Positions 12,868 through 16,729 of a stretch of DNA of 16,729 nucleotides are shown here, piece after piece. The stretch lies in assembly GCA_018896395.1 (NCBI GenBank), contig JAHIMN010000048.1, positions 1 to 16,729 on the forward strand, given 5' to 3'. The position numbers and the translations under genes are program-made. The notes below the pieces were generated by a model. The model had not been told where the DNA came from. It saw only the letters and a list, made by a program, of their open reading frames with translations, and searched no databases. This DNA comes from Verrucomicrobiota bacterium (GTDB taxonomy: Bacteria; Verrucomicrobiota; Kiritimatiellia; JAAZAB01). The first letter of the stretch is position 1. Each line of letters begins with the position of its first letter.

Positions 12868-14013
12868 TCACACCGCGGCCCTCCGAAACCGGCTGGCGAT
12901 CGCCAACTGGGCCGCCAGTGAAATCAGCAGGGCCACGGCAATCACCAGATACATGTTCGTGTCGTTGCCCGTTCGCTGCATGACCCATTCGCTGATAAAC
13001 AGGCCGGCGACAGATCCCAGGCCGACCAGAAATTCGTTGACGCCGATATTGAGCGACCTCCGGCCGGAATTGGATGAATAATAAACACTGCAGAAATAGA
13101 TGAACCCGGCGTAAGCGCCGAGCAGGCTGATGCCGAGAAAACAGACCGGCAAAGTCGGCCAGCGCCACATGACCAGGAGCAACACGGCGGCCCCTCCGTG
13201 AGCCAGCCCGAGGGGTGTCCGGCGATAAAGCAGATGGCACCAGCGGATCATGGCCAACCCGACCACGGCCTGCACTGCCATTTGCAGGAAAAGCGGCAGG
13301 CCCGTCACGAAGGCGCTGACCCCGGCCTTGGCGCTGATGGCGGGAAAGAAACTATGAATAGGACGCTGGACGAACATGGCCATGAAAATCATCAGCCAGC
13401 CGATCCAGACGTAAATCGGGTCCACCGGCGGAGCTTTTTCCGATCCGCGTTCCACGTGTTCATCGGCGGAGGACGCTTCCGCCGGGCGGGGCTTATGCAT
13501 AAACAACACGACCAGCATCACACCGCCGCCCAGCATGATCAGGGCGGACAACACGGTAAAGCCGAGCTGATAGAAAAAACCGGATGACAAAATGCCGGCC
13601 GCACTGCCCAGGCTCCAAGCCAGGGTATAAAGGCCGATGGCACGTTTCAGATCACCGGGAGCCGCTTCCGTGCGCATGAAGGCCTGGAAAGCGTTAAAGA
13701 AAAAGGCCATAAAAATCCCCAGGCATCCGAAGGCCACCAAGATCAGTAGAAATTCTTTGGCCATCAGGCACGTGACGCCGCAGAGCGTGCCGAGCACGAC
13801 GCTGGCCAGCAGGATAATCCGGGTATTGCGGCGGGACAGCAGAAACCCGATCGCCAGGCTGGCGAGCATGTAGACCAATTGAAACAGGCCGGCCAGCCAG
13901 GCGCACTGCGTGATGCTCATATCCTGTTCGCCGGCACGATACATGACCGCGAATGTGACCAGAAAGACCAGGGCATCCATCAGCGCCGGGCAAATATATA
14001 TTTTCATCAGCAT
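12868..14013 (-). CDS. Major facilitator superfamily transporter
   Basis: This 381-aa, strongly hydrophobic protein has about 11-12 membrane segments in two halves. They are separated by a charged cytoplasmic loop (residues about 175-200, PRPAEASSADEHVERGSEKA). The loop after segment 2 reads GFLLSRRNTRIILL, a weak version of the MFS motif A (G-x-x-x-D-R-x-G-R-R). The fold should move a small solute across the inner membrane by proton-coupled or facilitated transport; no substrate is readable. Two starts six bases apart (ATG 14013, ATG 14007) are possible and neither has a strong ribosome-binding site. It runs in the same direction as rplU but is separated from it by a hairpin and a new promoter, and it is 194 bp downstream of the glycosyltransferase. 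Confidence 0.8.
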   Translation of the reverse strand: MLMKIYICPALMDALVFLVTFAVMYRAGEQDMSITQCAWLAGLFQLVYMLASLAIGFLLSRRNTRIILLASVVLGTLCGVTCLMAKEFLLILVAFGCLGIFMAFFFNAFQAFMRTEAAPGDLKRAIGLYTLAWSLGSAAGILSSGFFYQLGFTVLSALIMLGGGVMLVVLFMHKPRPAEASSADEHVERGSEKAPPVDPIYVWIGWLMIFMAMFVQRPIHSFFPAISAKAGVSAFVTGLPLFLQMAVQAVVGLAMIRWCHLLYRRTPLGLAHGGAAVLLLVMWRWPTLPVCFLGISLLGAYAGFIYFCSVYYSSNSGRRSLNIGVNEFLVGLGSVAGLFISEWVMQRTGNDTNMYLVIAVALLISLAAQLAIASRFRRAAV

Positions 14014-14069
14014 CCCATGGGGTATAAAAATGTGTAACTACTCACCGGATGGCACGGACATGAAAGTCA

Positions 14070-14128
14070 GAATGCAGAATGCAGAAATTAAGATTTTCAT
14101 TCTTCATTCTTCATTCTTAATTCTGCAT
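14070..14128. repeat. Heptamer repeats within a long hairpin
   Basis: AGAATGC occurs twice (14070-14083) and CATTCTT three times (14099-14119). The two sets form one hairpin: ATGCAGAAATTAAGA (14079-14093) pairs with TCTTAATTCTGCAT (14115-14128) with a single bulge. It lies in the intergenic gap between the glycosyltransferase and the MFS gene, both on the minus strand. Confidence 0.85.
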
Positions 14129-14144
14129 TTGTAAAATCCGTGGT

Positions 14145-14174
14145 TCCGCCGGGGCGGATCCGCCGGGGCGGAAA
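14145..14174. repeat. Duplicated CCGCCGGGGCGG palindrome
   Basis: CCGCCGGGGCGG is repeated twice around GAT, framed by TTCCGCC and GGCGGAA, so it can fold as two small hairpins or one long one. An A-run follows on the plus strand. Because both flanking genes are on the minus strand, it is not an ordinary terminator for them. Confidence 0.7.
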
Positions 14175-14207
14175 AAATGTCTTTGGATATACCACCTCGC
14201 TGAGCAG

Positions 14208-15323
14208 TTACGAAAAATGAAGAGAGAGTATGCTGGAAAAATTGCCGGCGGCTGAGCCCGGAAGAAACTGCTTGGCCTGATTTTTTCCTCTTTCCACCAA
14301 ATCAAGCTTTTCCGCGGGTTGCATGTTGAGCGCCTGCAGGAGCGTGTTCATGATGCCTTCGACTGTAGGGCCGGATATCTCCAGTGCGGCGTTGCCAACG
14401 ACCTCTGGGATAGAGGTGCATGGCCAACAGATCACCGGACAGCCGACCGCCATGGCCTCAACCAGAGGATAACCAAAACCTTCATAGCCCGATGCGGTTA
14501 CAAACCAGTCGGCGGCGGCATATAACCCGCGCAGGTCAAAATCGCTGACATTTGGATGGATAATGATGTGGTTTGCCATGCCGTGTTTATGGATCAGTTT
14601 CATGATTCGGCACAGGTTCATGGCATCGCCTCCAACCAGGAGAAGGCGCCTATCGTTGACCTGCCGTTCTTGAACCAGCCGCGCGAAGGCCTTGACCAGC
14701 AGGTCAACATTTTTATGGGGTTTAAAATTGCCAACGTAAAGAAGGTATGATTGGCCATCCAGATACTTTTTCTGTACCTTGGAAATATCGGCGGGATCAA
14801 TCGGTTTCAGCCAATCGGAGGATAAATCGGGATAAAGCCGGTGTATTTTACAATTGAGGTTTGGCATGAAATCAACCAGGTCTTTGCCCGTGAAATCGGA
14901 GTCCACCAGGATAATATCCGCCTTCCGGGTTGAGGCCTGAAGCTGGCACGTGACTATCAGGCGTGTAAAACGGTCCAATCCTTCCTGGCGAAGGAAAGAA
15001 ATGTCATGCACGGTAATAATTCTTTTGAATTGTCCTGATAAAGGAACCTTGTAATAGGGGCTGAAAAATACATCCACGCCTTCTCGTCGGGCCATACAGG
15101 GCAGGATAACCTGGTCGACAACCATTGTCGGCAGGGCGGGCAACGCGACAATCTTCACGGATGGAGCCCAAAGGTTTTCGGGGATGAATTCCCGGCGGTT
15201 AACAAAAAGGACAAAATCTATGCCGGCGCCGCGGATCAGCGGCGTGAGCAGGTTTTCCAGGTATCGGCTGATGCCGGTTTTCCCTTTTTCGATGAACTCT
15301 CTCGTGTCAACTCCGATTTTCAT
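14208..15323 (-). CDS. Glycosyltransferase family 4
   Basis: This 371-aa protein has two Rossmann-like halves of the GT-B fold. The N-terminal acceptor half starts MKIGVDTREFIEKGKTGISRYLENL, with the GxSRY-type loop common in GT4 mannosyl- and rhamnosyl-like enzymes, and has ITVHDISFL around residue 105. The donor half begins at YLLYVGNFKPHKNVDLLVKAFA. It carries the EX7E motif E281-GFGYPLV-E289 followed by AMAVGCPVICWPCTSIPEVVG. Such enzymes transfer a sugar from a nucleotide donor with retention, at the cytoplasmic face of the membrane. No signal peptide is present. It is probably part of the same surface-glycan locus as the dehydratase, wzt and gmhA, although transcribed in the opposite direction. 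Donor and acceptor sugars cannot be predicted. Confidence 0.93.
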   Translation of the reverse strand: MKIGVDTREFIEKGKTGISRYLENLLTPLIRGAGIDFVLFVNRREFIPENLWAPSVKIVALPALPTMVVDQVILPCMARREGVDVFFSPYYKVPLSGQFKRIITVHDISFLRQEGLDRFTRLIVTCQLQASTRKADIILVDSDFTGKDLVDFMPNLNCKIHRLYPDLSSDWLKPIDPADISKVQKKYLDGQSYLLYVGNFKPHKNVDLLVKAFARLVQERQVNDRRLLLVGGDAMNLCRIMKLIHKHGMANHIIIHPNVSDFDLRGLYAAADWFVTASGYEGFGYPLVEAMAVGCPVICWPCTSIPEVVGNAALEISGPTVEGIMNTLLQALNMQPAEKLDLVERGKNQAKQFLPGSAAGNFSSILSLHFS

Positions 15324-15638
15324 CAGGGTCTACTATATCATAATTCCAGCAAATGCGACTGATTTTTTTGTGGCAAGCATTCTGCGCTTGACACCGACCC
15401 GGAACTGTGCGAAAAATTCACATTATGACCTCGACACTTCGCACTTCGCAGCGTGTCCGTGAGTGATGAAAACAGAGCGACTTCCCCATGAAATTGCAAA
15501 AAACAAGTTTTTATCAGATATAGAGATTCATTATGAAAGTAGTCTTAATTAAAGCAGTTACTATTTATCTGCCTATATAAGAAGTGCCAGCGACATAAGA
15601 TATTACCGGCGCAAGTTTAAGAGAATAATACTGCAAAA
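15324..15638. other. AT-rich divergent intergenic region
   Basis: This 315-bp gap separates the divergent glycosyltransferase and methyltransferase genes and should hold promoters for both. I see AT-rich stretches (for example TATATAAG near 15574) but no -35/-10 pair at proper spacing that I would call. A 15-codon frame at 15533-15580 (MKVVLIKAVTIYLPI) is too short to support. Confidence 0.5.
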
Positions 15639-16535
15639 ATGAATCGGGATCTACACGAGGACGTCTTCTGCGGTTTATGCGGCGCCGACAATCCGAAGCT
15701 TCTGTTTGGGACGCATCAACTCCCCGGCGGGAAAATCGGCGGTGTTGTTCGGTGTCGCACCTGTGGCCTGGTATATCGCAATGTGCGTCAAAATGCCGCC
15801 AGTATACGCAGATATTTTGAGCAAGGGGAGGATGCTGATTTATCACCGGACTGGATAGCCGGCCGAAAGAAAGCATTCGCTGAACATCTGATATTACTGG
15901 AGTCATTTCGCCGGAACAATCGCATCCTGGATGTGGGCGCCGGGCATGGTTATTTTCTCAGCACGTGCGCCGATCGCGGCTGGAACTGTTACGGGGTGGA
16001 GACCTCACGGCGGGCAGTAGACTATGCCCAACGGAACTTTGGCTTGAGTTTGTATTGCGGCGCCTTTGAAGAAGCCGTATATCCCGATGAGTATTTTGAC
16101 GCTGTGACGTTTTTTAACGTTCTCGAATTTTTGCCGGACCCGAAAAGCGCGCTTCAAAAAACACATCAGCTCCTGCGTCCGGGCGGGGTTGTCACGGTGC
16201 GTTTTTCCAATGCCGTCTTCCATGTGGCGGCTTACAGGTTCTTTTTGTTCCTGGGCCGCATTCACCGGAGACTCAACCATGGGGATCAAGCTGTGATTCA
16301 TTTGTATGCGTTTGACAAAAACTCAATTACGCGTTTACTCCTTGAATCAGGATTTGAGGAAATCAAAATGTCATGGACGCCCCTGAGCTGGACGACTACC
16401 AGCCATGAACGAATAGGAAGTTGGCGGAAACTGGCCTGTAAACTGCTGGATGCATGCGCATGTTTTTTTCATCTCGTAAGCTTTAAGAGCTTGTTGATTT
16501 CTCCTTCTTTGACGGCAATTGCCAGAAAAGGGTGA
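15639..16535 (+). CDS. SAM-dependent methyltransferase with N-terminal zinc motif
   Basis: This 298-aa protein starts with a four-cysteine zinc-binding pattern, C11-x-x-C14 and C39-x-x-C42-G. The Methyltransf_23-like domain follows: motif I RILDVGAGHGYF (95-106), an acidic GVETS at the end of strand 2, FDAVTFFNVLEFLPDP (motif II), and LLRPGGVVTVRFSN. This CxxC...CxxC plus methyltransferase layout is common in O-antigen, capsule and deoxysugar clusters, where some members are C- or N-methyltransferases. Several hydrophobic stretches in the second half (FHVAAYRFFLFLG, LLDACACFFHLVSF) may favour membrane association. The start ATG at 15639 has no clear Shine-Dalgarno. It is the only plus-strand gene right of gmhA. 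Substrate unknown. Confidence 0.88.
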   Translation: MNRDLHEDVFCGLCGADNPKLLFGTHQLPGGKIGGVVRCRTCGLVYRNVRQNAASIRRYFEQGEDADLSPDWIAGRKKAFAEHLILLESFRRNNRILDVGAGHGYFLSTCADRGWNCYGVETSRRAVDYAQRNFGLSLYCGAFEEAVYPDEYFDAVTFFNVLEFLPDPKSALQKTHQLLRPGGVVTVRFSNAVFHVAAYRFFLFLGRIHRRLNHGDQAVIHLYAFDKNSITRLLLESGFEEIKMSWTPLSWTTTSHERIGSWRKLACKLLDACACFFHLVSFKSLLISPSLTAIARKG

Positions 16536-16607
16536 TAGAAAGACAGGCGAGATGCCAAAGTTAAAATCAGGCCTTCGGCAACTTTAGCTTTATCTTAACC
16601 TCTTTTT

Positions 16608-16678
16608 TGTCATTCCCATGAAAATGGGAATCCAGAAGTTTATTCTGGCTCTGGATTCCCGCTTCCGCGGGAATGACA
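16608..16678. repeat. Second inverted pair of TCATTCCC-type palindromic repeats
   Basis: The left element TGTCATTCCCATG... ends GGGAATCCA (16608-16634). The right element starts TGGATTCCCGC and ends GCGGGAATGACA (16652-16678). Both are hairpins, and together they form an inverted pair with an 17-nt centre. The element shares its ends with 7219-7291. The DNA from 16679 to the window edge shows no gene. Confidence 0.85.
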
Positions 16679-16729
16679 AGCCATTCAGAACGCGCGACAA
16701 ACAATACAACATTAAAATTCCTATACGTA

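Noticed and set aside
15533..15580. Small ORF MKVVLIKAVTIYLPI
   Set aside because: Fifteen codons in AT-rich DNA with no ribosome-binding site. It resembles the start of B12-binding radical SAM proteins only vaguely, and the downstream sequence does not continue in any frame.
1..16729. tRNA or rRNA genes
   Set aside because: I looked for TTCGA-type T-loops with matching acceptor stems and for rRNA signatures and found none that fold properly. A tRNA or covariance search was not possible here.

Overview
The window looks like a chromosomal segment of a Gram-negative-type bacterium, because it carries heptose and surface-polysaccharide genes. A PVC-superphylum lineage (Kiritimatiellota, Verrucomicrobia, Lentisphaerae or Planctomycetes) is my best guess. 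It rests on the large secreted amidotransferase/PHP-like protein, the GxxExxY gene and the many intergenic palindromes. It is inference from gene content and style; no marker here settles the taxon.

Layout. (1) 1-2521, minus strand: most of a secreted protein of at least 840 aa, running off the left edge. (2) 2522-3358: AT-rich intergenic DNA with a 15-bp tandem repeat and a GxxExxY-family PD-(D/E)XK gene bounded almost exactly, start codon to stop codon, by copies of a 32-bp repeat. (3) 3359-8259, plus strand: a surface-polysaccharide block with a membrane UDP-sugar 4,6-dehydratase (CapD/WbpM type), a VanZ-like membrane protein, a Wzt-type ABC ATPase with a carbohydrate-binding tail joined by an eight-copy hexapeptide repeat, and a methyltransferase. 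(4) 8260-10366: an accessory patch with a stand-alone PD-(D/E)XK protein, a RelB/RelE-type toxin-antitoxin pair, a HicB-type antitoxin without HicA, a strong terminator, and a structured stretch with a doubtful zinc-ribbon ORF. (5) 10367-10957: gmhA, returning to heptose/LPS synthesis. (6) 10965-12810, minus strand: the housekeeping operon rplU-rpmA-obgE with a near-consensus promoter and a complex palindrome between rplU and rpmA. (7) 12868-15323, minus strand: an MFS transporter and a GT4 glycosyltransferase. (8) 15639-16535, plus strand: a zinc-motif methyltransferase. The window closes with a palindromic repeat pair that also occurs at 7219-7291.

How the genes fit together. The dehydratase (deoxy-sugar precursor), GmhA (heptose precursor), glycosyltransferase (assembly), two methyltransferases (capping or modification) and the Wzt ATPase (export, with chain recognition by its tail) fit an ABC-dependent O-antigen or capsule locus. 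The partner permease Wzm is not in the window. The toxin-antitoxin/nuclease patch lies between two genes of this locus and has its own promoters and terminator, which suggests insertion. I found no single, clearly new multi-gene system. The strongest candidates for novelty are the repeat-bounded GxxExxY unit, the RelB-RelE-HicB arrangement with its 115-nt overlap, and the repeat-expanded Wzt linker.
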